Program-made: the position numbers and the translations under genes | Shown here: positions 1 to 7,859 of the stretch, piece after piece | Layout: each line of letters starts with the position of its first letter | Numbering within the stretch: position 1 is the first letter of the stretch | The notes under the pieces: model-generated | The model's input: the letters and a program-made list of their open reading frames with translations, nothing else | Databases searched by the model: none | What the model was told of the DNA's origin: nothing | Source of the DNA: Paenibacillus apiarius | Lineage (GTDB): Bacteria > Bacillota > Bacilli > Paenibacillales > Paenibacillaceae | Assembly (NCBI RefSeq): GCF_017052585.1 | Contig: NZ_JAFFHZ010000001.1 | Span: 3,633,501 to 3,697,500 of the forward strand | Length of the DNA: 64,000 nucleotides | Reading direction: 5' to 3'

Positions 1-1
1 G

Positions 2-571
2 ACGATTATTCAGAACGTATCGAACAATAACATTCAATCGATTCGCGATACGGTCAAAATATTGGATGCGCCCATGGTGGCGCTGGCGGTAGAGGCGATG
101 CACAAGGCGGATCGGCTGTACTTTTTCGGCTTGGGGGCCTCGAACCTGATAGCGCAGGATGCGCAGCACAAATTTTTGCGGATTAACAAGACAAGCTTTT
201 CTTTTACCGATCCGCATTTGCAATTGACCTCATCGGTGATGCTCACGTCGCGGGACGCGGCTATCGGCATCTCGTATTCGGGGGAGACGGAATACGCCAT
301 TGCCAGTCTTAAAGCAGCTCGCGAAGCAGGCGCGACCACGATTAGCATTACGAAGTACGGACACTCTACGCTAAGCGGCATTGCCGATATTCCGCTCTAT
401 ATTTCCTCGACGGAGAACGAGATCCGCAGCGGAGCGATGGCATCCCGCATTACCCAGCTCAATATTATCGATATTCTCTATCTGGGGGTGGCGAGCCGCA
501 ATTACGACAACTCAGTCACCTATTTGGAGAAGAGCCGTGCCATCATTCACGATGTGAAGGGCAAGGGCTAA
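2..571 (+). CDS. MurR/RpiR-family transcriptional regulator, C-terminal SIS part (5' end outside window)
   Basis: The reading frame is open from base 2, so the start and the N-terminal helix-turn-helix lie before the window; 189 residues are visible. They form a SIS (sugar isomerase) domain, which in RpiR/MurR regulators binds a phosphorylated sugar and controls DNA binding. Visible family marks are the FGLGASNLIAQD loop and ISYSGET, the phosphosugar-binding SIS motif. The next genes encode a sugar ABC transporter, but a terminator and a 430-bp gap separate them, so control of that transporter is only a guess. The ligand cannot be read from the sequence. Confidence 0.9.
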   Translation, partial: TIIQNVSNNNIQSIRDTVKILDAPMVALAVEAMHKADRLYFFGLGASNLIAQDAQHKFLRINKTSFSFTDPHLQLTSSVMLTSRDAAIGISYSGETEYAIASLKAAREAGATTISITKYGHSTLSGIADIPLYISSTENEIRSGAMASRITQLNIIDILYLGVASRNYDNSVTYLEKSRAIIHDVKGKG

Positions 572-642
572 TGGCCCGTAGCGCCCGGAAATTAAGGAGA
601 GCAGACGGCAGGAACCGAATACCGATTGGAGATTAGTAGTTT

Positions 643-681
643 ATCCTTGATGCGCCTGACAGGTGTATCAAGGATTTTTTT
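643..681 (+). terminator. Rho-independent terminator after the RpiR-type gene
   Basis: A 9-bp perfect stem (643-651 with 667-675) is followed by a run of T. It closes the regulator transcript. The rest of the gap up to 1003 contains repeat copy A1 (726-764) and an AT-rich leader with a loose dyad around 934-954 near a possible -10 (CATAAT), but no gene. Confidence 0.85.
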
Positions 682-725
682 GCGCCTGGATGCTGTCACT
701 TGGGCTTTGCCGGAGAGCAGATATG

Positions 726-764
726 GCTGTTCCATCCTTTGTCTCACTCTCCCCCTTATTCAGG
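726..764 (-). repeat. Dispersed intergenic repeat family A, copy A1
   Basis: About 38 bp that match 14682-14720 closely in the same orientation. Both share TTCCATCCTTTG followed by CTCACTCTCCCC and ATTCAG. Read on the minus strand it resembles three direct copies at 16002-16030, 16077-16107 and 16156-16184. All copies are intergenic. Function unknown. Confidence 0.6.
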
Positions 765-1003
765 ATCTGATGATGGGTCTGATCTCAGTCTGAGCGCGGC
801 TGTTACGAACGCCATATTTCAAGAATGCCCAAGAGTCGACGCGTGATTATGTAACAGATGATTCGGCTCAAGGAGTTTTAATCAATAATGATGTGAGGAT
901 TTCAATAGAAATGATGAGGATTTTCTGTTCTTTATGAACGATGTCTTCGTCATAATAAATTCATAGCCGTATATGCTTTACAACAAAAGGGAGGTTGTTA
1001 GGA

Positions 1004-2044
1004 ATGAAGAAATGGACGGCAACGCTGCTTATCGGCGCCATGCTGACGGTTGTGGGCTGCTCCTCCGGTTCGTCCGGCGCGGAAGGGGGCGATTCGGGCG
1101 GAGCCGGCACCGAGCCAAATATCGGGGTTGCGATTTATAAGTTCGACGATACGTTCATGACCGGTGTGCGCAATGCAATTACGGAAGCGGCAAACGGCAA
1201 GGCGAAGGTCGATATCGTAGACAGCCAAAATTCACAACCGACTCAGAATGACAAGATCGATTTGTTCATTACGAAAAAAGTGGATGCGCTTGTGATCAAT
1301 CCGGTCGATCGAACCGCGGCTGGAGTCATGATCGACAAGGCGAAGGCGGCCGACATTCCGGTCGTATTTCTGAACCGTGAACCGCTGCCGGAAGATATGA
1401 AGAAGTGGGATAAAGTGTATTATGTCGGTGCCAAGGCGGAAGAATCCGGCACTATTTCAGGCCAGCTCATCGTCGATTATTGGAAGGCCAATCCAGACGC
1501 GGATAAGAACAAGGACGGCGTGCTTCAATACGTCATGCTTAAGGGGGAGCCGGGCCACCAAGATGCGGAGCTGCGCACGAAGTACTCCGTTCAGGCGCTT
1601 GAGGATGCGGGCATTAAGGTGGAGAAGGTGGCGGAAGACACCGGCATGTGGGATCGCGTGAAAGGCCAAGAGAAAATGGCGGCGTTCCTTGCCGCTCACG
1701 GCGACAAAATTGAAGCGGTGCTTGCGAACAACGATGACATGGCGCTTGGCGCTGTTGAGGCGCTGAAGGCAGCGGGATATTTTACGGGCGGCAAGAAGAA
1801 GATGCCGGTCGTCGGGGTCGATGCGACCGCTCCGGCTCTCCAAGCGCTCAAGGACGGCACGATGCTTGGCACGGTGTTGAACGACGCCAAGAACCAAGGG
1901 AAGGCGGCGCTGAATCTGGCCGCTGTATTGGCGAAGGGGGAAGTCCCGAACAAAGACAGCAGCGGATATGATCTGACGGACGGCAAGTTTGTCTGGATTC
2001 CGTATAAAAAGATTACAAAGGACAACATCGATGACGCCCAATAG
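1004..2044 (+). CDS. mglB: Galactose/methyl-galactoside-type ABC transporter substrate-binding lipoprotein
   Basis: Periplasmic-binding-protein type 1 fold lipoprotein that captures a sugar for the MglAC transporter. The ATG at 1004 is chosen because the AAAGGGAGG site ends at 994, directly against the alternative TTG at 995. The signal peptide ends in a VVGC lipobox with Cys19 as the lipidated residue. Family features include the NIGVAIYKFDDTF opening strand, the DALVINPVDR segment, VVFLNREP and LANNDDMALGAVEAL, all typical of MglB rather than RbsB. The length of 346 residues fits. It is followed by mglA after 28 bp and mglC. The sugar is most likely galactose, glucose or a methyl-galactoside; binding-site residues were not modelled. 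Confidence 0.88.
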   Translation: MKKWTATLLIGAMLTVVGCSSGSSGAEGGDSGGAGTEPNIGVAIYKFDDTFMTGVRNAITEAANGKAKVDIVDSQNSQPTQNDKIDLFITKKVDALVINPVDRTAAGVMIDKAKAADIPVVFLNREPLPEDMKKWDKVYYVGAKAEESGTISGQLIVDYWKANPDADKNKDGVLQYVMLKGEPGHQDAELRTKYSVQALEDAGIKVEKVAEDTGMWDRVKGQEKMAAFLAAHGDKIEAVLANNDDMALGAVEALKAAGYFTGGKKKMPVVGVDATAPALQALKDGTMLGTVLNDAKNQGKAALNLAAVLAKGEVPNKDSSGYDLTDGKFVWIPYKKITKDNIDDAQ

Positions 2045-2072
2045 ACCTTTCCCCGCGAACGGAGGCACATCA

Positions 2073-3593
2073 TTGAATAACGAACCCTATTTGTTGGAAA
2101 TGAACAGCATCTCGAAGCAATTTCCGGGGATCAGAGCGCTTGACCAAGTTACGCTCAAGGTGCGCGCGGGAACGGTACATGCGCTTATGGGGGAGAATGG
2201 AGCGGGCAAGTCGACACTCATGAAATGTTTGTTCGGCATTTATCAGCCTGATGAAGGAGACATCGTCTTGCAGGGGCAAAAGGTAAGCATTATGGATTCG
2301 AAAAATGCGCTCAAGCTCGGCATCTCGATGATTCATCAGGAGCTGCATCCAGTTCCGCATCGCAATGTAATGGAGAATATTTGGCTCGGGCGATTTCCGA
2401 TGAAGGGGATCGGTCCGTTCAAAATCGTTGACGAGAAGACGATGCTGCAGGATACAGAGCGGCTGATGGCTGATCTTGGCATGAACATCGCGCCGTTAGT
2501 TCGAGTCGGAAGCTTGTCCGTATCCAAAATTCAAGCGCTTGAAATTGCGAAGGCAGTCTCCTTTCAGTCTAAAATCATTGTCATGGATGAACCGACCTCA
2601 TCGTTAACGGGCAATGAGGTGGAGCAGTTGTTTACGATTATCGAGCAGCTTAAGCGGCAGGGCGTGGCCATTATTTATATTTCTCATAAAATGGAAGAAA
2701 TTTTACGCATTTCCGATGAGGTTACGATTATGCGGGACGGCAGGCATATCGGCACTTGGCCGGCGCATGAAATGACGACCGATCTCATTATTTCAAGGAT
2801 GGTCGGACGGGAGTTGACGGAGCGGTTCCCGGAGCGGAGCAATGTGCCGGGCGAAGTCATTCTGCGCGTCGACGGATTGACATCACCGCTTCCAAAATCA
2901 TTCCAGCATGTCAGCTTCGAGCTGAGGCGAGGAGAAATATTGGGGGTGGGCGGGCTCGTCGGCGCGCAGCGGACCGAGTTGCTTGAAGCGCTGTTCGGCT
3001 TGCGCCCCGTGCAATCCGGCACACTCGCCCTTCACGGCAAGCCTGTGCGCATCCGCTCGCCATTCGATGCCAAGAAGCACCGCATGGCCTTGCTGACGGA
3101 GGAGCGGAGGGTGACAGGGATTTTTCCGGTGCTGTCCGTCATGGAAAACACGGTTATCGCGAATCAAGCCCAATATGTTGCTCCGTATGGGTTATTGAAT
3201 GACAAGAAGCGAAGAGCGGACGTAGCGCGGAGCGTCGAAATGCTGCGCGTAAAGACCCCATCGATAGGCACGCTCATTCAGAACTTGTCTGGGGGTAATC
3301 AGCAGAAGGTGCTGTTGGCGAGGTGGCTGCTCACCGATCCTGAAATTTTGCTGCTGGATGAACCAACCCGCGGGATCGATGTCGGCGCAAAATACGAAAT
3401 CTATTCCATCATTGCCGAACTGGCGCAGCAGGGCAAGAGCATTATTATGATCTCTTCCGAAATGCCCGAGCTGCTGGGCATGTCCGATCGCATCATGGTC
3501 ATGTGCGAGGGAAGATGTTCCGGAATTATCGATGGGAAGCAGGCTACCGAAGAAGAGATTATGCGTCTTGCTGCCCAGCATGCCGCACACTGA
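2073..3593 (+). CDS. mglA: Sugar ABC transporter ATP-binding protein (two fused nucleotide-binding domains)
   Basis: Energises sugar import at the inner face of the membrane. The TTG at 2073 sits 7 bp after GGAGG (2061-2065); an in-frame ATG at 2031 would overlap mglB and lacks a good site. The 506-residue protein has two ABC domains. The first has Walker A GENGAGKST (residues 40-48), a relaxed LSVSKIQ signature and Walker B IIVMDEPTSSLT. The second has a degenerate P-loop (VGGLVGAQRTE) but an intact LSGGNQQKV signature and LLLDEPTRGIDVG, the normal asymmetry of MglA/RbsA/XylG proteins. It lies between its binding protein and permease genes. Confidence 0.92.
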   Translation: MNNEPYLLEMNSISKQFPGIRALDQVTLKVRAGTVHALMGENGAGKSTLMKCLFGIYQPDEGDIVLQGQKVSIMDSKNALKLGISMIHQELHPVPHRNVMENIWLGRFPMKGIGPFKIVDEKTMLQDTERLMADLGMNIAPLVRVGSLSVSKIQALEIAKAVSFQSKIIVMDEPTSSLTGNEVEQLFTIIEQLKRQGVAIIYISHKMEEILRISDEVTIMRDGRHIGTWPAHEMTTDLIISRMVGRELTERFPERSNVPGEVILRVDGLTSPLPKSFQHVSFELRRGEILGVGGLVGAQRTELLEALFGLRPVQSGTLALHGKPVRIRSPFDAKKHRMALLTEERRVTGIFPVLSVMENTVIANQAQYVAPYGLLNDKKRRADVARSVEMLRVKTPSIGTLIQNLSGGNQQKVLLARWLLTDPEILLLDEPTRGIDVGAKYEIYSIIAELAQQGKSIIMISSEMPELLGMSDRIMVMCEGRCSGIIDGKQATEEEIMRLAAQHAAH

Positions 3594-3606
3594 AGGAGGA
3601 CATATT

Positions 3607-4620
3607 ATGACCCGCATCAAAAATGCACAGCAGTTCGCGTCACAACATGCGATATACATCGTACTGCTCCTGTTAGTTGTGGGCATTGCTTTCTGGGACC
3701 CGAGATTTCTGTCCGTAACGACAATTCGCGATATATTCCTGCAATCGTCTACGCGGGCGATTATTGCGCTGGGAGCGGCTTTTATTCTCATTACCGGCGG
3801 AGTCGACCTGTCCGCAGGGCGCGTCGTCGGCTTGACGGCGGTTCTGTCGGCCTCAATGCTGCAATTGTCCGAGTATCCCCGCAAATTTTTCCCCGATTTG
3901 CAGCAGCTTCCGCTTTGGGTTCCGGTCCTGTTGGCCATTGCGGCAGGGCTTATCGTCGGGCTAATCAATGGTTTTATCGTGTCGAAGTTCAGTGTGCCGC
4001 CGTTTATCGCCACGCTTGGCACGATGGTTGCGGTGTATGGGCTCAACTCAATTTATTTCGATATGGAGCCGAATCAATCGCAGCCTATCGGCGGATTGCG
4101 CGAGGACTTCAGCCGCCTCGGAACCGGCTACATCGGACCGAACGGGCCGTACTCCGTGCCGTATATCGTCATCATCGCGATTGCGGTCGCGCTGCTCGTC
4201 TGGATTGTATTCAACAAGACGCGGCTCGGCAAGAACATGTACGCCATCGGCGGCAACATACAGGCGGCGAAGGTGTCCGGCATTAACGTCAGCCGCAATT
4301 TAATCGCGATCTATGCCATTGCCGGCGCGCTATACGGCTTGGCCGGGGTGCTGGAAGCGGCGCGCACGGGCGGAGCGACGAACAACTACGGGAATATGTA
4401 TGAACTTGACGCCATTGCAGCCTGCGTCGTGGGAGGCGTATCGACCTCGGGCGGCATCGGTACCGTGCCCGGCATTATGGCGGGCGTGCTCATCTTTGGA
4501 GTCATTAATTACGGTCTGACCTTCATCGGTGTCAATCCGTATTGGCAGCTTATTATTAAAGGGCTTATCATTGTATTGGCCGTCGCATTCGATATGCGCA
4601 AATACGTCTCCAAAAAATAA
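3607..4620 (+). CDS. mglC: Sugar ABC transporter permease
   Basis: Membrane channel of the MglBAC importer. The ATG at 3607 follows AAGGAGGA with good spacing; longer in-frame starts lie inside mglA. The 337 residues hold about nine hydrophobic segments and BPD_transp_2 family marks such as ALGAAFILITGGVDLSAGR near the N-terminus, GNIQAAKVSGIN and the VVGGVSTSGGIGTVPG loop. It is the last gene of the operon and is closed by a strong terminator. Confidence 0.92.
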   Translation: MTRIKNAQQFASQHAIYIVLLLLVVGIAFWDPRFLSVTTIRDIFLQSSTRAIIALGAAFILITGGVDLSAGRVVGLTAVLSASMLQLSEYPRKFFPDLQQLPLWVPVLLAIAAGLIVGLINGFIVSKFSVPPFIATLGTMVAVYGLNSIYFDMEPNQSQPIGGLREDFSRLGTGYIGPNGPYSVPYIVIIAIAVALLVWIVFNKTRLGKNMYAIGGNIQAAKVSGINVSRNLIAIYAIAGALYGLAGVLEAARTGGATNNYGNMYELDAIAACVVGGVSTSGGIGTVPGIMAGVLIFGVINYGLTFIGVNPYWQLIIKGLIIVLAVAFDMRKYVSKK

Positions 4621-4622
4621 TG

Positions 4623-4650
4623 AACCGGGGGCAGAGCCCCCGGTTTCTTT
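4623..4650 (+). terminator. Terminator of the mglBAC operon
   Basis: A 10-bp GC-rich perfect stem (4623-4632 with 4636-4645) has an AGA loop and is followed by TTCTTTG. It begins two bases after the mglC stop codon. Confidence 0.9.
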
Positions 4651-4804
4651 GTTAAGAACTTCCATATAAGAATACTCCTCCGCCTACGGACTATACCAGC
4701 ACTTTCCATCGTATTCAATCTCCAATTAATTCGCTTTTCTCGGTTTATATCCGCCTGATTCCTTCGTCGCGTAGTCCGGCTTCGCACCCATGCGCCATTA
4801 CATT

Positions 4805-4871
4805 ACATGTCAGGTTTGTACATCCATAATATACATATGTTCTTTTTGGGGAGACATAAAACTTGACATGT
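4805..4871. promoter_or_regulatory. Spaced inverted repeat upstream of the IclR-type gene, candidate operator pair
   Basis: Two 14-bp arms face each other. 4805-4818 reads ACATGTCAGGTTTG and the reverse complement of 4858-4871 reads ACATGTCAAGTTTT, 12 of 14 identical. Their centres lie 53 bp apart, close to five helical turns. They sit 30-100 bp upstream of the putative -35, where looping by a tetrameric IclR protein could occur. The rest of the gap is AT-rich without an ORF. Confidence 0.5.
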
Positions 4872-4901
4872 CCACATGGTAAAAACGAGGAAAAAAAGTT
4901 G

Positions 4902-4929
4902 TTGATCTTTCTTCGGCATCGTTTATAAT
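4902..4929 (+). promoter_or_regulatory. Sigma-A promoter of the IclR-type gene
   Basis: The -35 TTGATC (4902-4907) and the -10 TATAAT (4924-4929) are separated by 16 bp. Transcription would start near 4936, about 75 bp before the chosen start codon. Confidence 0.6.
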
Positions 4930-5012
4930 GATGAAAAATTATTTATAGAAACAGTGTATCTATAATCGGTACAGAAGCCTTGCTCAAAGAAACTAGGGGA
5001 AGAGGTGAGGAT

Positions 5013-5774
5013 GTGTCACTCAAGACGCTGGCCAAATCGCTCGAATTGCTCGATTGCTTTACATCGGATCATCCGATATGGGGGGTGCGTGATTTAGCGA
5101 AGAAGCTGGGAATGCACCATTCGGTCGCGCATCGCATCGTATCGACGTTTGAACAGCACGGCATTCTAGTTCAGAACAAAGACACGCAGAAGTACCATCT
5201 CGGCTTGAAGCTGCTGGAATACGGGAAAGTCATCACCGATCAGCTCAACATTCAGCAGTATTTTCAGCCAATATTGAAGGAGATTGCGAATTCAACCGGG
5301 GAGTCGGTCTACCTGAATATGCTGGAAGGGAAGGAGGGCGTCTGCGTATCCATCGTCCTCAGCTCGAAGGACATTCAATATTTGATTCCGGTTGGCGACC
5401 GTTCGCCGCTGTATGCCGGAGCTTCCCAGAAGGTCATGATGGCGTATGTATCTGCGGAGCTTCAGGAAGAAATTATTCAGGAGGGGTTGACGTCCGTCAC
5501 TTCCCGAACGATTACCGATCCGCTGCGCTTGCGGGCCCAATTGGCGCAGATCAAAGAGGAAGGCTGGTGCATCTCTGTCGGTGAATATACGGAAGACGTG
5601 GTAGGCATTTCCGTACCGATGCTGGATAGTCATAGACGTATACTGGGCTCCATTACGATTGCAGGACCGGGATACCGGATTGACGAAGCGCGGTGCGAAT
5701 CCTATTTGCGCCTCTTGCTCAACCAAGTCCCTTTAATACGGCAAAGCTGCAATATTATATCGCATATGTGGTAG
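5013..5774 (+). CDS. IclR-family transcriptional regulator
   Basis: Likely local regulator of the downstream transporter and catabolic cluster. The GTG at 5013 is preferred because AGAGGTGAGG precedes it, although close; the TTG at 4980 has no ribosome-binding site. The product of 253 residues has an N-terminal winged helix (WGVRDLAKKLGMHHSVAHRIVSTFE) and a C-terminal effector domain (SVYLNMLEGKEGVCV, PLYAGASQKVMMAY, EDVVGISVPM). IclR proteins bind small acids or related metabolites and commonly sit next to the catabolic operon they control. The effector is unknown. Confidence 0.9.
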   Translation: MSLKTLAKSLELLDCFTSDHPIWGVRDLAKKLGMHHSVAHRIVSTFEQHGILVQNKDTQKYHLGLKLLEYGKVITDQLNIQQYFQPILKEIANSTGESVYLNMLEGKEGVCVSIVLSSKDIQYLIPVGDRSPLYAGASQKVMMAYVSAELQEEIIQEGLTSVTSRTITDPLRLRAQLAQIKEEGWCISVGEYTEDVVGISVPMLDSHRRILGSITIAGPGYRIDEARCESYLRLLLNQVPLIRQSCNIISHMW

Positions 5775-5848
5775 CCAGGCTTCACATTTTTACACAGCAA
5801 TACTTTATTTAACTAACGAGATACCGCTTTAAAGAGGGAGGGGTTGCA

Positions 5849-6859
5849 TTGCTACAATTCATTACTCGACGTCTGTTATACCTCATACCAAGCTTGCTCG
5901 GCATCGTGCTCATCACGTTTATCCTGTCAAGAGTGCTGCCGGGCGATCCTGCCTTGATGATAGCCGGAGAACAAGCGCCGCAGCACGTGGTGGAAAATAT
6001 TCGTGCTCAGCTTGGGTTGAACGATCCGCTGTATGTGCAGTTTGGCGCTTATATAAAGCAGCTGTCGCAAGGGGATCTTGGCGTGGCTTGGCACACAGGG
6101 CATACGGTGCTGGAGGATTTCGCCGTCCGTCTGCCTGCCACGATCGAGCTTGGCTTTGTCAGTCTGCTTATCGCGTTATTGGTAGCCATCCCGGTAGGCA
6201 TCGTGGCCGCTACTAAGAAAGAATCGATAGTGGATCATATCTCCCGCATTTTTTCGCTTATCGGCGCCTGCATGCCGGTCTTTTGGCTCGGACTGCTTCT
6301 CATCTTGTTTTTCTACTCCAAGCTTGGCATTGCGCCTGCTCCAATGGGCCGTATCGGCGGAGACATCCTCCCGCCAACGCATATTACCGGATTATATCTT
6401 GTAGACAGCTTGCTTACTGCCGATTGGGTGGCGTTCAAGCAATCATTATCTCATCTTCTTCTCCCGGCGATTTGCCTTAGCGCCGGCACGATGGCCATTA
6501 TCGCCCGCATGATGCGCTCCAGCATGCTGGAGGTTATCGGTCAGGATTATATCCGGACTGCCAGAGCAAAAGGCTTGAATGAGCGTTCCGTCGTCTACAA
6601 GCACGCTTTGGTCAATGCTTCGATACCGACGGTTACGATGATCGGTTTGCAAATCGGCTATCTGCTCGGAGGCGCGGTCATCACGGAGACCATCTTTGCT
6701 TGGCCCGGCGTCGGAAGCTATGTTACGGAATCCATTTTGGCGACGGATTACGCCCCGATTCAGGCGTTTACGCTGCTAAGCGCCGTCGTGTATAGCTGTA
6801 TCAATTTGCTTGTCGATATGGTGTATGGCTTAATCGACCCGCGCATTCGCTATGAATAA
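5849..6859 (+). CDS. dppB: Peptide-type ABC transporter permease (DppB/OppB family)
   Basis: First permease subunit of a dipeptide/oligopeptide/nickel-type importer. A TTG start at 5849 lies 5 bp after AGGGAGGGG. The protein (336 aa) has the classic N-terminus RRLLYLIPSLLGIVLITF, RVLPGDPA, and the EAA loop region around residues 225-245 (EVIGQDYIRTARAKGL). Six hydrophobic segments are apparent. It opens an operon that runs without a clear terminator through the AroM-family gene at 14570. Confidence 0.92.
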   Translation: MLQFITRRLLYLIPSLLGIVLITFILSRVLPGDPALMIAGEQAPQHVVENIRAQLGLNDPLYVQFGAYIKQLSQGDLGVAWHTGHTVLEDFAVRLPATIELGFVSLLIALLVAIPVGIVAATKKESIVDHISRIFSLIGACMPVFWLGLLLILFFYSKLGIAPAPMGRIGGDILPPTHITGLYLVDSLLTADWVAFKQSLSHLLLPAICLSAGTMAIIARMMRSSMLEVIGQDYIRTARAKGLNERSVVYKHALVNASIPTVTMIGLQIGYLLGGAVITETIFAWPGVGSYVTESILATDYAPIQAFTLLSAVVYSCINLLVDMVYGLIDPRIRYE

Positions 6860-6897
6860 TCAATCTCTCATGTCATGACATCTTAGGAGGTGCAACT

Positions 6898-7821
6898 GTG
6901 ATGAAAGCATCAACCTCATCGTCCGCTGCAATAGCTGCGGCGAGCGAACCGTCCATGCTGCAGGAGGCTTGGTTTGCGCTGCGGCAGTGGAGCAAGCTGT
7001 TCCTCCGCAACAAGCTTGCCGCGCTCGGCCTCTTCCTGATCGTGTTATGGACGCTCTTTGCCATTGCCGCGCCGCTTGTCGCGCCTTATGCGCCGGATGC
7101 TACGCAGCTGGAAGCGAAGCTGCAGGGTCCGAGCGGAACGCATTGGTTCGGAACGGACCAGTTCGGCCGGGACATTTTCAGCCGTGTCGTATACGCAGCG
7201 CGCATATCGATTTGGACCGGGCTTATCGCCGTCGGAATTTCCTTCTTCATCGGCGTTCCGCTCGGCGGCATCGCCGCTTATTATGGCGGCTGGATCGGGA
7301 ATCTCATCATGCGCGTAATGGACATTTTTCTTGCGTTTCCTTCGCTTATTCTGGCGATGGCTATCGCAGCCGCCATGGGTCCTGGCCTCATTAGCGCGAT
7401 GATGGCGGTAGGGATCGTCGGCATTCCGGAGTTCGCCCGTCTCATGTATAGCCAGACAATCTACTTGAAGGAACGCGAATTCGTGGAGGCGAGCCGTTCC
7501 ATCGGGGTGAAGGATAGCGCCATTCTTGTCAGGCATATTTTCCCGAACGCGCTGGCTCCGCTGCTTGTCCGCATTACGCTCGGGATGGGCTTTGCCATTT
7601 TGACGGCAGCGAGCTTGAGCTTTCTCGGCCTTGGCGTTCGACCGCCGCTTGCGGAATGGGGGGCGATGATATCCGAAGGACGCGAGTACATTATTACCGG
7701 CGAATGGTGGCTCGTTACGTTCCCGGGGCTTGCCATAGCAACGACAATACTCGGTTTCAACCTGCTCGGCGACGGGCTGCGCGACGTGCTTGACCCGCGG
7801 CTTCGCACGAGCCGCAAATAA
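6898..7821 (+). CDS. dppC: Peptide-type ABC transporter permease (DppC/OppC family)
   Basis: Second permease of the importer, 307 aa. TAGGAGG at 6884-6890 serves either the GTG at 6898 or the adjoining ATG at 6901. Family marks are the extended N-terminus, HWFGTDQFGRDIFSRVVY near residues 81-98, an EAA loop (EFVEASRSIGVKDSAI) and FLGLGVRPPLAEWG. It follows dppB by 38 bp and precedes the binding-protein gene. Confidence 0.92.
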   Translation: MMKASTSSSAAIAAASEPSMLQEAWFALRQWSKLFLRNKLAALGLFLIVLWTLFAIAAPLVAPYAPDATQLEAKLQGPSGTHWFGTDQFGRDIFSRVVYAARISIWTGLIAVGISFFIGVPLGGIAAYYGGWIGNLIMRVMDIFLAFPSLILAMAIAAAMGPGLISAMMAVGIVGIPEFARLMYSQTIYLKEREFVEASRSIGVKDSAILVRHIFPNALAPLLVRITLGMGFAILTAASLSFLGLGVRPPLAEWGAMISEGREYIITGEWWLVTFPGLAIATTILGFNLLGDGLRDVLDPRLRTSRK

Positions 7822-7859
7822 GCAATGATTCCAGTTTGAACATCCAGGGGGAGGAAAAA

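Noticed and set aside
934..954. Operator-like imperfect palindrome before mglB
   Set aside because: Arms need a bulge to pair and no known catabolite-control motif is present.
3192..4046. A 284-codon minus-strand frame
   Set aside because: Shadow of mglA and mglC; no start signals and no protein-like pattern.
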